Shown: piece by piece, positions 34,035 through 42,933 of the stretch
How the letters are laid out: the number at the start of each line of letters is the position of its first letter
How positions within the stretch are numbered: the stretch's first letter is position 1
Assembly: GCA_015056795.1 (NCBI GenBank)
Contig: SVFO01000014.1
Span: forward strand, 38,576-102,575
DNA length: 64,000 nucleotides
Direction of reading: 5' to 3'
DNA from: Lachnospiraceae bacterium
GTDB lineage: Bacteria > Bacillota > Clostridia > Lachnospirales > Lachnospiraceae
The notes under the pieces: generated by a model
Database searches by the model: none
What the model was told of the DNA's origin: nothing
Seen by the model: only the letters and a program-made list of their open reading frames with translations
Position numbers and translations under genes: made by a program

Positions 34035-34086
34035 ATTATAAGTCGGTTTCCGTTAAAACTTTGTCAAAATTGTGAATTTTTTGTCA
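34035..34086. promoter_or_regulatory. Divergent control region of the ABC operon and AraC gene
   Basis: A minus-strand -10 TATAAT (34035-34040) lacks a good -35 at the right distance. Next to it, TTTGTCA occurs twice in direct orientation at 34060-34066 and 34080-34086, 20 bp apart. AraC proteins usually bind two direct half sites about 20 bp apart next to a weak -35, so this is a good candidate activator site. Confidence 0.5.
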
Positions 34087-34183
34087 TATAAGTTCTTGGT
34101 TTACGAAATGGAATGCGTACAGACTTGCCTGTCTGGAATCTTATCTCAGGCATGTTTATTATCGTATAGAGAGGTTTTCTATT

Positions 34184-34990
34184 ATGGAAGTTTCCGTTTT
34201 GGAGTATCATAAAAAGGATAAAAAGGTTTATTCCCAGCTGGATGGTCATTTTCACACGGTTTATGAGATTTATTACTTTATCTCTGGCGATGCAGACATC
34301 ATGGTTGAGGGAAAAATGTATCCTTTAAAGCCGCATACCCTCTTCCTCATCGCACCTGGCGTATTGCACGGCATTCGGGTTAATTCGCGCGCAGATTATG
34401 TCCGCAATGTTTTGTTCTTGTCGCCCGACAACCTGATTCCAGAACGCAGACAGCTCCTCACGGACATTCTGCCAAGGCACAAAAAAAAGCCCACCCTGGA
34501 GCTTCTTTACGAGCACACGGAGGCCTTTCATTTTGATGAATTCTTTTATCACCTGCATCAGCTGGATGACCAGCCGCAGGAGGTACGCGAGATGCTTTCC
34601 CCCATCTTTTTGGAGGCCCTTCTTGCACAGATTCATTTACTCGCCCGCGCCCAAAAGCCAGCGCGTTTTATCGATACGTTGCCTGATAAAATGATGGAGA
34701 TTGTCAATTATGTCAACGGGCACCTGACGGAGCATCAGACGCTCGACAGCATTGCGTCGCATTTCTTTATCAGCAAAAATTATTTGAATACAAACTTTAA
34801 GCGATACCTTGGAACAACGGCCATGGATTATGTGCGCTATAAGCGCATCATTCTTGCGCGTCAGGCAATGCAAAAGGGGGCATCCGCCATGGACGCCGCC
34901 CTGCAATGCGGTTTCACGGATTACAGCTCCTTCTACCGCGCCTATGTGAAATATGCGGGAACCTCACCCCGCTCGGACATGACCGTATAA
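34184..34990 (+). CDS. AraC-family regulator with cupin sensor domain
   Basis: 268 residues. The N-terminal half is a cupin-like sugar sensor (HFHTVYEIYYFISGDADIMVEGKMYPLKPHTLFLIAPGVLHGI). The C-terminal half has the two helix-turn-helix units of AraC (LDSIASHFFISKNYLNTNFKRYLG and AMDAALQCGFTDYSSFYRAYVKYAGTSP). GAGAGG precedes the ATG. It is divergent from the lplB-lplC-lplA operon, whose promoter has direct repeats of a likely AraC site. It probably activates sugar uptake when the right oligosaccharide is present. The stop lies two bases from that of the convergent next gene. Confidence 0.92.
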   Translation: MEVSVLEYHKKDKKVYSQLDGHFHTVYEIYYFISGDADIMVEGKMYPLKPHTLFLIAPGVLHGIRVNSRADYVRNVLFLSPDNLIPERRQLLTDILPRHKKKPTLELLYEHTEAFHFDEFFYHLHQLDDQPQEVREMLSPIFLEALLAQIHLLARAQKPARFIDTLPDKMMEIVNYVNGHLTEHQTLDSIASHFFISKNYLNTNFKRYLGTTAMDYVRYKRIILARQAMQKGASAMDAALQCGFTDYSSFYRAYVKYAGTSPRSDMTV

Positions 34991-34992
34991 TC

Positions 34993-35403
34993 CTATGGCT
35001 GATATTCTGACTCTACATACTCAACCAACCGTCTTTTATAAAGGATATAGAGCTTTCCATCCATGTGGCCATATTCACATCCGACAAGCTCTTCACAGTT
35101 CGTTTGATTATCCTTTCTCGGATGCGTATTAAATTCTTTCGTGACGGATTCAATTTTCCCCTCCACCATGAAATCAACTTTCCTGGCAGTAATGTCATCA
35201 TCATAATATCCCGATGCACTGTCTTGACTATAGTTTACGCCATCAATTCTAACCAACCACGGAAGTAGATTTGCTATCTGCTCCGTAGTTTTCTCTTCTG
35301 TTGTTTCTGATGGTTCTTGCCTGGAAAACCCAAATGCACAAATGAAAATTACCAACCCTAAAAACAGGGTTACTGCGACTATTATCGTCACCTTATTCTT
35401 CAT
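34993..35403 (-). CDS. Small membrane-anchored hypothetical protein
   Basis: 136 residues. One N-terminal helix (VTIIVAVTLFLGLVIFICAFGF) ends without a lipobox, then Glu/Thr-rich linker and an external domain of about 95 residues (LLPWLVRIDGVNYSQDSASGYY). The domain has an IDGVxYxxDS motif and a C-terminal LVGCEYGHMDGKLYILYKRRLVEY pattern, like small extracellular proteins of unknown role in Clostridia. AAGGAGGTGT precedes the ATG. It is 38 bp after the GH31 gene and likely the last gene of the RR-HK-GH31 unit. Confidence 0.6.
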   Translation of the reverse strand: MKNKVTIIVAVTLFLGLVIFICAFGFSRQEPSETTEEKTTEQIANLLPWLVRIDGVNYSQDSASGYYDDDITARKVDFMVEGKIESVTKEFNTHPRKDNQTNCEELVGCEYGHMDGKLYILYKRRLVEYVESEYQP

Positions 35404-35441
35404 GGCACACCTCCTTACATTCAGAAATTAGACTCAGATAC

Positions 35442-37907
35442 TTAAATCGGTCTAATAATCCGCAAGCAATCCTTATCCGTCGCCTGACCATTCCATAAGA
35501 GCTTCTGCTCCTTTTCCAGCCACTGAAGCTTCGTCAGTTGATAGTCTTCTTTTTCATAGGCATATCCATCTCCTGCATCCTCATATAAGAGGAACTCTCC
35601 GTCTCTGCCCGAGTATACGCAGATGGTCATCTCCTCTGTCTGCTCTTCCACGGAGAGTGCGAAGAATTTCTGCGGCAGTATGGAACCCGTCTTTACAAAC
35701 ACAGGAATTCTCTCCAGCGGCGCATCCGCAAGGATCCACTGACCGCCCTCATAATAGCTCTCCGTCCAGTAGTCATACCAGCCACAGCCAGCTGGCAAAT
35801 AAACCTTTTTCACGCATCTCTCGCCATGCTTCTTAGGCTTGTCTGCTCCAAAATAAAGGGCTTCCGTCACGGGGCAAATCATCATGGCATCCCCAAAGAG
35901 ATACTGATCCTTGATTCCCCAGGTCTCGCGATCTTCTGAAAAACCGAAGGCAAGGGGCTTCATGATGCTTGCATCCTCTAAATAGGCACTGCCAGCAAGC
36001 GAATAGATATAGGGCATCAGCTCGTAACGAACGCGATTTGCCTTAAGAAGTGCCTGATAAAAGGGTGCTTCAGGTCTGTCAAACTCCCAGAGCTCCCGCC
36101 GAAAATCCGTGCCATGTCCGCGGAAAATGGGGAGAAAGGCTCCCCACTGATACCATCTCGTAAAGAGCTCACAATACGCGGGATCCTTGGGACCCTGATC
36201 ATATTTTCCATCCCAAAACCACTGCAAGCCATTCTTGACAAAGAAGGCACCAATGTCCACCGTCCAATAGGGAAGTCCGCTCGCGCAGAAATGTAGGCCC
36301 GCCGCAATCTGGCGCTTTAAGGTTTCCCAGGACGCCGAAATGTCTCCCGACCAAAGCACCGCGCCAAAGCGCTGCTGCCCCAGGTAACCACTTCTGGTAA
36401 GATTTATGACTCGTTTCTCTGATGCGGCAGGATACCCATCCAACTTATTTTCGGCATCGCTCTCATGTTTCTCCTCGTTTGTCTCCATGCCTTGGTTCAA
36501 AGAGTCGTAATAGCCCCTCTGCCCATCATACAGCGCCTGCGCGTGATAAAATCCGTAGGCATTCGTCTTCGTTGCAGGAAGGTGCATGCCTGCCGCCCGG
36601 CAATATTCCTCATAGCTCTTGGCACTTTCGGGTCGAAGCAGCGTATTCCACTCTGGCGTAAAGGGCTCACTGTTATCACACCACCAGGCATCCACGCCAT
36701 GACAAAACAGCCCTCGCTCCACCTGCTTCCAATAGGTTTTTCTGCCCTCGGGAGCCAGCGGATTGTAGTTATTGATCCCGGGAAGCAACAGCCCTTTTCC
36801 CTTAAACTCCTCGTAGTTTTCCGTTCCCGGCGTAAGGTTCGGCCAGATGGAAACCATAAAGTGTACGTGCTCGTTATGCAGCTCATCCGTCATTGCCTTG
36901 ACATTCGGAAACCTTTCTGGATCAAAGGTCTTTTGCCCCCATTGTCCATCCGGCCAGGAGCACCAATCCAGCACGATGCAGTCAAGCCCAATGCCGCGTC
37001 CTCGATATTCCTTGGCAATGCTGAGGATCTCCTCCTGCGTCTCATAGCGCTCCTGCGACTGCCAATAGCCGTAAGCCCACTTCGGGAGAAGAACTGCCTT
37101 ACCCGTCAGTATTCGATAGCCGCGAATCACACCGTCCATACCGGCTTTCTTTTCCCGCGTGTCAGCACTACCAGCCGCACCGTACAGGAAGAAAAAGTCC
37201 ATCTCCGGATCTGCCTCCGTATAAAGGTAAGTTCCCTCCTCCGTATCGTTAAAGATGGCAGCGGCGTAAGTATTACAAAGGATTCCATAGCCCTTCGTGG
37301 AAACCAGCATGGGAATGGCGATCTTTCGATTCGCCTGATGCAGGTAAATACGCTTCCCGCGAAGAGATCCATAGCCCTCCTCATGCTGTCCCAATCCATA
37401 AAGAGCTTCCTCTCCAAAGCACAGATGAAGCCTTGTGTGATAGGCCGTGCCCGTCTGGATTTTCGCTGCCTCGCGAACGACCTCCTTGCGTCCGTCAGGC
37501 GTGTCCACATAGGTTTTCTCTATGGCAGTATCATCCATGCGATAAATGGGAAGCTCCTCTAATTCCTTGCTTCGTTCCTCTCTCTCCGCAAGAAGAAGCT
37601 CTCCCTTTTCATCATAATAGCAAAACTGATTGCTCTCCCTGTCTATCCTGATAGAAAGACTCTTCATCCGCAGAAATACGGCTGTCTCCGTCTCCTCGTA
37701 GGACCAATCGGGAAATGTAGGAAGATTCAAAATTCCAGGCTTTTCCTCATCGGAAAAGGCCTCCTTCTCCGTAAACAGCACGCGCACAATGCCATCACAA
37801 ATCGGAACAAGCTTTTGTCTTCCGCACGCTAATTGCAGCCAGAGGGCATCCTCCCTCCGCTCCACTTTGACAATTGTTCTCTTTTTCGCAGGCACGCAAT
37901 ATAACAT
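35442..37907 (-). CDS. GH31 alpha-glucosidase / alpha-xylosidase
   Basis: 821 residues with no signal peptide, so intracellular. The catalytic barrel has the nucleophile in GVDAWWCDNSEPF and the acid/base Asp in LWSGDISASWETL. Other GH31 landmarks are PKWAYGYWQSQERY and RGIGLDCIVLDWCSWPDGQWG. It releases alpha-linked glucose or xylose from short oligosaccharides. The exact preference cannot be read from sequence. Gene order puts it directly behind the two-component system (start ten bases after the kinase stop), in one operon; AAGGAG precedes the ATG. Confidence 0.92.
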   Translation of the reverse strand: MLYCVPAKKRTIVKVERREDALWLQLACGRQKLVPICDGIVRVLFTEKEAFSDEEKPGILNLPTFPDWSYEETETAVFLRMKSLSIRIDRESNQFCYYDEKGELLLAEREERSKELEELPIYRMDDTAIEKTYVDTPDGRKEVVREAAKIQTGTAYHTRLHLCFGEEALYGLGQHEEGYGSLRGKRIYLHQANRKIAIPMLVSTKGYGILCNTYAAAIFNDTEEGTYLYTEADPEMDFFFLYGAAGSADTREKKAGMDGVIRGYRILTGKAVLLPKWAYGYWQSQERYETQEEILSIAKEYRGRGIGLDCIVLDWCSWPDGQWGQKTFDPERFPNVKAMTDELHNEHVHFMVSIWPNLTPGTENYEEFKGKGLLLPGINNYNPLAPEGRKTYWKQVERGLFCHGVDAWWCDNSEPFTPEWNTLLRPESAKSYEEYCRAAGMHLPATKTNAYGFYHAQALYDGQRGYYDSLNQGMETNEEKHESDAENKLDGYPAASEKRVINLTRSGYLGQQRFGAVLWSGDISASWETLKRQIAAGLHFCASGLPYWTVDIGAFFVKNGLQWFWDGKYDQGPKDPAYCELFTRWYQWGAFLPIFRGHGTDFRRELWEFDRPEAPFYQALLKANRVRYELMPYIYSLAGSAYLEDASIMKPLAFGFSEDRETWGIKDQYLFGDAMMICPVTEALYFGADKPKKHGERCVKKVYLPAGCGWYDYWTESYYEGGQWILADAPLERIPVFVKTGSILPQKFFALSVEEQTEEMTICVYSGRDGEFLLYEDAGDGYAYEKEDYQLTKLQWLEKEQKLLWNGQATDKDCLRIIRPI

Positions 37908-37916
37908 GGCTTCTCC

Positions 37917-40076
37917 TTACTCTCGATTCCTATTTTCGCTTAGCAGGTTCTCCTCAATACTTAAATCCTCTTTCTGATTTTTCTGCTTGCGTTTTTTTCC
38001 AATGAGCTTTCTTTTATTCTTGCCTTCTTCTTTCTCTGAGGAATTATTTTTCTCTTGGATTCTTGTTTTTTCTTCTTTTCCTGTTTTCTCTTGATTCCCG
38101 ACTTTCTCCTTGAGTACGGCTTCTTCCCGAATCGCCGACATCTCTTTAGCCAACGGGAATTCCAGCATAACCTTGAACAAATCAGCGTCTACGTCCAAAT
38201 GGATGGTTCCGCCCTGTAGCTCCATCAAGCTGCTGACAATGGAAAGACCCAATCCGTTTCCCTCCGCATGTCTAGAGAGATCCCCTCGAACAAAGCGTTC
38301 CAATAGCTCTTCCGGTGCAATGTCCAACGCATATTTAGAAACATTCTTGAAGTAAATTCTTGCAAGTTCCCCGCTTCTCTCCGCGCTGAGATAGACACGC
38401 GTATCCTTCTGGGCATATTTGCAAATGTTGTTGACCAAGTTATCGAACACACGCCAAAGCATACGGGAATCCGCCATAATGCGTAGCGGCTCCTCACTCT
38501 GCTTCACAACAAGCTCCAAGCCCTTTTCCCGAAGGCGCTCCTCATATTCCCCAAGGCATTGTCCCAACAACACTCTCGCATCACAGGGTGCCAAATGTAC
38601 CTCCAGGTTTCCCGTGGATGCCTTCGAAGCCTCCATAAGATCCTCGATCAGCTTCTTTAAGCGTGAGGATTGCTGATGCAGGTGACTCGCGTAATCCTTA
38701 ATCTTTTCATTCTCGGTCGCCTCGTTTACGATAAGGTCTGAAAAATTAATGATGGAGGTCAAGGGCGTCTTAATGTCATGAGAAACATTGGTAATGAGCT
38801 CCGTCTTAAGTCTCTCACTCTTGAGTCTTTGCTCCACGGCTAAGGAAACACTGTCACCCATGGAATTAACATCCTCACCAAGCTTTTGCAGCGCCCTCGG
38901 CAATTCTTTCGTATCGACATGCTGCTCCATGTCTCCTGCCGCAAGACCACTCGTCACCTTTTGGATCCTCCCAATGGCAATGCCATATCTCATCAGCCAT
39001 GGAATCACCAAAAACTTTAGGATTCCAAGATAGGCAAGAAGCTGGAACAACGCTTTTTCAAATGGAATCAGCCAAAGCATCAGCCCACATTCCAACACCG
39101 TAAGTCCAATTTCAAGCAGCACCAGGTTCCAAACCAAGGACAGATTTTGAAATACTTCATACCAGGTATGTGCCGTTTTCCATAGGAATTGGAACACACC
39201 ATAGAGAACATTCTCCCGATACCATTCCTTTCCATGCAGGCGATGCACCACATAAAAAATGAGAAGCAGCGCCACGACGATCGCGTAGATCCATCGAACG
39301 ATCAAGGTTGAAAACTGTCCTTGGTAAAGGGAGAGATAATCTTTCTGAAAAATAAAATAATAACATCCATAGGCAGACAATGCCAAGAGTGCATCCAGCG
39401 GAATCTTGTCAAAATTTCCCAGCTTCCATTCTGTTCTCCATGCAAGGCATAGCTCTACAACAAACAAAACCAAAGCAAGGATACCTGCAAAAATCGTGAT
39501 GAGCACGACAGCATAGCGATGAGAGATCCAAAAAACCTGTAACCAATAATTTTCCGTCTGGATCATCTGAATTCCGCCCATATCAACCTTCAGATAGACG
39601 ATATAGCTAGGACCATCCTTGTTTCCCGTGGAGGAATTAATATATCGCAGGCTAAAACGATACGCATCTTTCTCATCTGCGGTTATCATGTTTCCTCCCA
39701 GCGGCCTTCCCTGCGAATGGTAAATCTTGTATTGAATCTGATACTGTTCACAAAAGGCATCAGCCACCTCCCAATCCTGTTCCCTGACAAGCTGTAGGAT
39801 ATATTGGGCAAGCTGATGAGCAAAGTTTTCTTCATCTGCTTCATCGTCAAGAAGCAGATAGTAGCGATCCATCTGAATTCCCGCCTTGACACCAAGCTCC
39901 CATAGTCTTCCTGATTGAAACTCCATGAACTCTAAGTACTTTTGACAGCTTGCATCATCCGCCCAAAGAAGATTCTTTTGGTAGAGGGACAAGGTACCCG
40001 CGCCAAAAAAGGCTCCGAGCGAAATGCTGATCATCAGCAGCAAAAAGAACACAAAAAACCATATCTTTTTCTTCAC
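37917..40076 (-). CDS. Multi-TM sensor histidine kinase
   Basis: 719 residues from a GTG directly after the regulator's stop. An N-terminal helix, an external domain (about 30-180), then four to six more membrane helices (about 185-360) form the sensor. The kinase part has the H-box SHDIKTPLTSIINFSDL, the N-box DNLVNNICKYAQKD and the G-box EGNGLGLSIVSSL. After the kinase there is a tail of about 70 residues made almost only of Lys, Glu and Gln, not part of the usual fold. It pairs with the OmpR-type regulator and shares an operon with GH31, so a link to carbohydrate or cell-envelope state is plausible. Confidence 0.9.
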   Translation of the reverse strand: MKKKIWFFVFFLLLMISISLGAFFGAGTLSLYQKNLLWADDASCQKYLEFMEFQSGRLWELGVKAGIQMDRYYLLLDDEADEENFAHQLAQYILQLVREQDWEVADAFCEQYQIQYKIYHSQGRPLGGNMITADEKDAYRFSLRYINSSTGNKDGPSYIVYLKVDMGGIQMIQTENYWLQVFWISHRYAVVLITIFAGILALVLFVVELCLAWRTEWKLGNFDKIPLDALLALSAYGCYYFIFQKDYLSLYQGQFSTLIVRWIYAIVVALLLIFYVVHRLHGKEWYRENVLYGVFQFLWKTAHTWYEVFQNLSLVWNLVLLEIGLTVLECGLMLWLIPFEKALFQLLAYLGILKFLVIPWLMRYGIAIGRIQKVTSGLAAGDMEQHVDTKELPRALQKLGEDVNSMGDSVSLAVEQRLKSERLKTELITNVSHDIKTPLTSIINFSDLIVNEATENEKIKDYASHLHQQSSRLKKLIEDLMEASKASTGNLEVHLAPCDARVLLGQCLGEYEERLREKGLELVVKQSEEPLRIMADSRMLWRVFDNLVNNICKYAQKDTRVYLSAERSGELARIYFKNVSKYALDIAPEELLERFVRGDLSRHAEGNGLGLSIVSSLMELQGGTIHLDVDADLFKVMLEFPLAKEMSAIREEAVLKEKVGNQEKTGKEEKTRIQEKNNSSEKEEGKNKRKLIGKKRKQKNQKEDLSIEENLLSENRNRE

Positions 40077-40769
40077 TTAGCCTTCCTCCATGAGATATCC
40101 CTGTCCCCAAATCACCTTGATGTATCTGGGCTCCGCAGGATTAATCTCCAGCTTCTCACGCAAATGTCTGATATGAACGGCAACGGTTCCCTCACTGCCG
40201 ATGGTGCCCTCCTCCTTCCAGACATAGGTGTAAATCTCAGCTGGCGGGAACACCTTCCCTGGATGCTCCAAAAAGAGCTTTAGGATTTGATATTCCGTCG
40301 GTGTCAGGTTGATTTCTTCTCCATCCAAAAGCACCTGCTTTCTCTCATCATCCATCTCAATGCCACCGATCCGCAGACTATGCGAACGCGCCTTGCTCCC
40401 GCCAAAGACGGTATAGCGCCGCAGGTGGGACTTTACGCGGGCTGCGACCTCCATGGGATTAAAGGGCTTAGTGATATAATCGTCTGCCCCTTCGCCGAGC
40501 CCGATAATCTTATCCATCTCTTCTCCCTTTGCCGTAAGGAATAAGACGGGCACATTGCTAAATTTTCGAATCTCTTCCAATGCCGTAATACCATCCATTT
40601 CCGGCATCATGATATCCATCAAAACGAGGTCGATCTCCTCGTTCCTCATAACCTCGAGCGCTTCCTTTCCCGTGTGCGCCTCAAAGAAACGATAGTCCGA
40701 ATTTCGCAGATAGATCTTTAACGCATATAAAATGTCTTCCTCATCATCACACAGTAGAATCTGATACAT
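40077..40769 (-). CDS. OmpR-family response regulator
   Basis: 230 residues. The receiver has the acidic pair in LLCDDEEDILYAL, the phosphorylated Asp in IDLVLMDIMMPEMDG and the Lys in DDYITKPFNP. The C-terminal winged helix reads INLTPTEYQILKLFLEHPGKVFPPAEIYTYVW. It is the first gene of an operon with the histidine kinase and GH31. Its promoter region has a direct repeat of the OmpR type, which suggests autoregulation. Confidence 0.95.
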   Translation of the reverse strand: MYQILLCDDEEDILYALKIYLRNSDYRFFEAHTGKEALEVMRNEEIDLVLMDIMMPEMDGITALEEIRKFSNVPVLFLTAKGEEMDKIIGLGEGADDYITKPFNPMEVAARVKSHLRRYTVFGGSKARSHSLRIGGIEMDDERKQVLLDGEEINLTPTEYQILKLFLEHPGKVFPPAEIYTYVWKEEGTIGSEGTVAVHIRHLREKLEINPAEPRYIKVIWGQGYLMEEG

Positions 40770-40803
40770 TCCGTCACCCCCGCTCCGTCATAGTTCCATG
40801 GTA

Positions 40804-40847
40804 ACACTAGCCTCATTCAACTGCAAGAGCCTTAAACAATTCTTAAA
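40804..40847 (-). promoter_or_regulatory. Promoter region with OmpR-type direct repeat
   Basis: CTTAAA at 40831-40836 and 40842-40847 (minus strand TTTAAG twice, 11 bp apart, one helical turn) is the layout bound by OmpR/PhoB-type dimers. A possible -10 TAGTGT lies at 40804-40809 (minus), about 22 bp downstream, with no good -35 between. This suggests an activator-dependent promoter. Confidence 0.5.
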
Positions 40848-40921
40848 CTTTGTTTCTTGCTTTTTCCATCCCAATCCTTTAAAATAGACATAGTTGTAAT
40901 TTTCCAAATGCCTCGGGGCGC

Positions 40922-40973
40922 GGATGGGATAGTCTTTTCACTAACCATTTGACCTGAAAAGACTATCCCATCC
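40922..40973. repeat. Perfect 19-bp hairpin ahead of the DUF6062 gene
   Basis: A perfect inverted repeat with arms 40922-40940 and 40955-40973 and a 14-nt loop. GGGG and CCCC just outside extend the pairing past a small bulge. No T-run follows, so it is not a simple terminator. It lies about 87 bp before the start of the plus-strand gene. Confidence 0.75.
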
Positions 40974-41059
40974 ATCCCCTCGAAGATATTGTTATAATAC
41001 AATAACATTTTCTTGTTGCAAAGAATTATAAAACGATAGATAAACATATGGAGGTGCGA

Positions 41060-41827
41060 ATGAAGGAACAGTTATATACGATCCCGTTGAATGATGCCGT
41101 AGATGCGAAGGATGAATGTCCCTTTTGCTTTATTGAAAGGGCCGTGGAGCAGGATCTGATTGATTTTGTGCTGGGAAGCAGCGCGTCCTATATGGAGGCG
41201 GACGTCCGCGAGATGACGGACAAGGCGGGCTTTTGCAGAACGCATTTTCAGAAGATGTTTGATTACGGAAATACCTTGGGAAATGCCTGGATTTTGAAAA
41301 CGCATTATCGCAGGATCATCAACGAGTTCAAGGAACAGACTCGCGGCTTTGCGCCTGGAAAGCTTTCCTTCAAGGACAAGCTCATGCGTCCCAAGGGAGA
41401 CGCCCCCGTCTCCTCCTTCGGAGCATGGGTGAAGAAAAAGGAGGACTCTTGCTATGTCTGCCAGCACTTTAAGGATACCTACGAGCGCTATATGGACACC
41501 TTCTTTTACCTCTATAAGCAGGATGACGTCTTCCGCGATAAAATCAAAAACAGTAAGGGCTTTTGTCTGAGTCACTTTGGCGATCTGTGTGATGCCGCGG
41601 AATTAAAGCTTGCCGATAAGGAAAAATCGGAATTCTATTCCATGGTACTGCCCCTGATGGAGCAGAATCTGGAGCGTGTTTCCGAGGACGTCGCATGGAT
41701 GGTGGAGATGTTTGATTATCAGAATGCTGGCGCGGACTGGAAGAATTCCAAGGATGCCATTCAACGTGGCATGCAAAAGCTCAAGGGCGGCTATCCCGCC
41801 GATGGACCATACAAAGCCAAAAAATAG
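41060..41827 (+). CDS. DUF6062-like protein with duplicated CxxC...CxxH motifs
   Basis: 255 residues from the ATG at 41060 (GGAGGT upstream). Two similar halves, each with a CxxC and, 35-36 residues later, a CxxHF: C20/C23 with C59/H62, and C131/C134 with C169/H172. Such a set predicts two zinc sites in a helical protein. It has no signal or membrane segment. Similar proteins occur in many Clostridia under DUF6062; none has a known function. The next gene, an esterase, starts 10 bp after the stop, so they form an operon. Confidence 0.75.
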   Translation: MKEQLYTIPLNDAVDAKDECPFCFIERAVEQDLIDFVLGSSASYMEADVREMTDKAGFCRTHFQKMFDYGNTLGNAWILKTHYRRIINEFKEQTRGFAPGKLSFKDKLMRPKGDAPVSSFGAWVKKKEDSCYVCQHFKDTYERYMDTFFYLYKQDDVFRDKIKNSKGFCLSHFGDLCDAAELKLADKEKSEFYSMVLPLMEQNLERVSEDVAWMVEMFDYQNAGADWKNSKDAIQRGMQKLKGGYPADGPYKAKK

Positions 41828-41837
41828 GAGGAATCAC

Positions 41838-42869
41838 ATGAAAACGTTTAGACTGGATCTCTGGAAACCGGATGAGTATACCTATGAGGCCGCATATGGC
41901 TTTATGCCCAATGTGCATGCCTATCTGCACGAGGAGGATGCGGAGGTTCGAAGGTGCATGATCGTTGTTCCGGGCGGCGGCTATTGCATGCTGGCTCCAC
42001 ATGAGGGCGAACTAGTCGCCATGGAATATTATCGCATGGGCCTCAATGTCTTCGTCTTAACCTATACCAACGACATCACGATGTGCGTTCCCTTGAAAAA
42101 GCAGCCCATGTCGGATCTCTCCCGCGCCGTGCGACTTCTGAGAAAGCATGCGGCAGAATATCATTTGGATCCAAGCAAGTTCCTGATTTGCGGCTTCTCT
42201 GCGGGCGGACACGTCTGCGGAAGTCTGTGCACGCATTTTGATGACCTTACGGATCCCGATCCTGAGTTAAATGTGATCTCTAATCGCCCTGACGGTGCCA
42301 TCTTCGGCTATCCCGTGATCACCTCTGGCGAGTTTACGCATATCTATTCCATGCAGGCGCTTCTCGGGAAAAATCCTACCGCGCAGGAGCTGGAGTATTT
42401 CTCCGTGGAAAAGCAGGTAAAGGAAAACACACCTCCCTGCTTCCTTTGGCAGACGGCCACGGATGACCTCGTCCCCGTGGAGAATACCTACCTATTTGCA
42501 AAAGCGCTGAAGGAGAAGGGCGTTCCCTTTGCTCACTATGTCTATCCCACGGGCGGTCACGGGCTTTCCGTTGCAAGCATGGAACAGTTCACGGGATGGC
42601 ACGGCGGTGAATATGTCTGTGAACAGCTAGGCTTTGCCTTAGAGCATGTAAAAAATGATACCGCAGTAGGCATGAATCCTCAGCGCAAGGAAGAACTGAT
42701 GCAGCAATTCTTTGCCCCCAAGGAACCGCCCAAAAAAGCGCCGGAGGACGAGAATCCTCCAGCGCCTAATGAGTTTATGAAAAATCTTCAGGCCGGCATC
42801 AATCCGTTTGCCGACGTCAATACCTGGGTCGAGCTCTCCCGCATCTGGTTCGAGCGACTCCCGGGATAA
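41838..42869 (+). CDS. Alpha/beta hydrolase, acetyl-esterase type
   Basis: 343 residues from the ATG at 41838 (AGGAGG upstream); a longer open frame reaches back into the previous gene. Esterase motifs: VVPGGGYCMLAPHE (oxyanion HGGG-like), the nucleophile elbow CGFSAGG, QTATDDLVPVENTYLFA with the acidic residue, and the catalytic His in YPTGGHGLSV. The family includes intracellular acetyl-xylan esterases that remove acetyl groups from imported xylo-oligosaccharides, which fits the xylanase in this window. No signal peptide. The C-terminal 60 residues are Pro/Glu/Lys-rich. Confidence 0.85.
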   Translation: MKTFRLDLWKPDEYTYEAAYGFMPNVHAYLHEEDAEVRRCMIVVPGGGYCMLAPHEGELVAMEYYRMGLNVFVLTYTNDITMCVPLKKQPMSDLSRAVRLLRKHAAEYHLDPSKFLICGFSAGGHVCGSLCTHFDDLTDPDPELNVISNRPDGAIFGYPVITSGEFTHIYSMQALLGKNPTAQELEYFSVEKQVKENTPPCFLWQTATDDLVPVENTYLFAKALKEKGVPFAHYVYPTGGHGLSVASMEQFTGWHGGEYVCEQLGFALEHVKNDTAVGMNPQRKEELMQQFFAPKEPPKKAPEDENPPAPNEFMKNLQAGINPFADVNTWVELSRIWFERLPG

Positions 42870-42875
42870 AATCCG

Positions 42876-42908
42876 ATGGCCTTCCCCTGCGGGAAGGCCA
42901 TTAACGTT
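42876..42908 (+). terminator. Terminator after the esterase gene
   Basis: An 11-bp perfect stem ATGGCCTTCCC / GGGAAGGCCAT with loop CTGC, followed by TAACGTTTG. It is six bases past the stop. Confidence 0.6.
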
Positions 42909-42933
42909 TGCTGATCAAAGTCTGGCTGTTTAA

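Noticed and set aside
36465..37562. A 365-codon open frame opposite the GH31 gene
   Set aside because: The GH31 frame has all catalytic motifs. The opposite frame is low in recognisable features and is a shadow.
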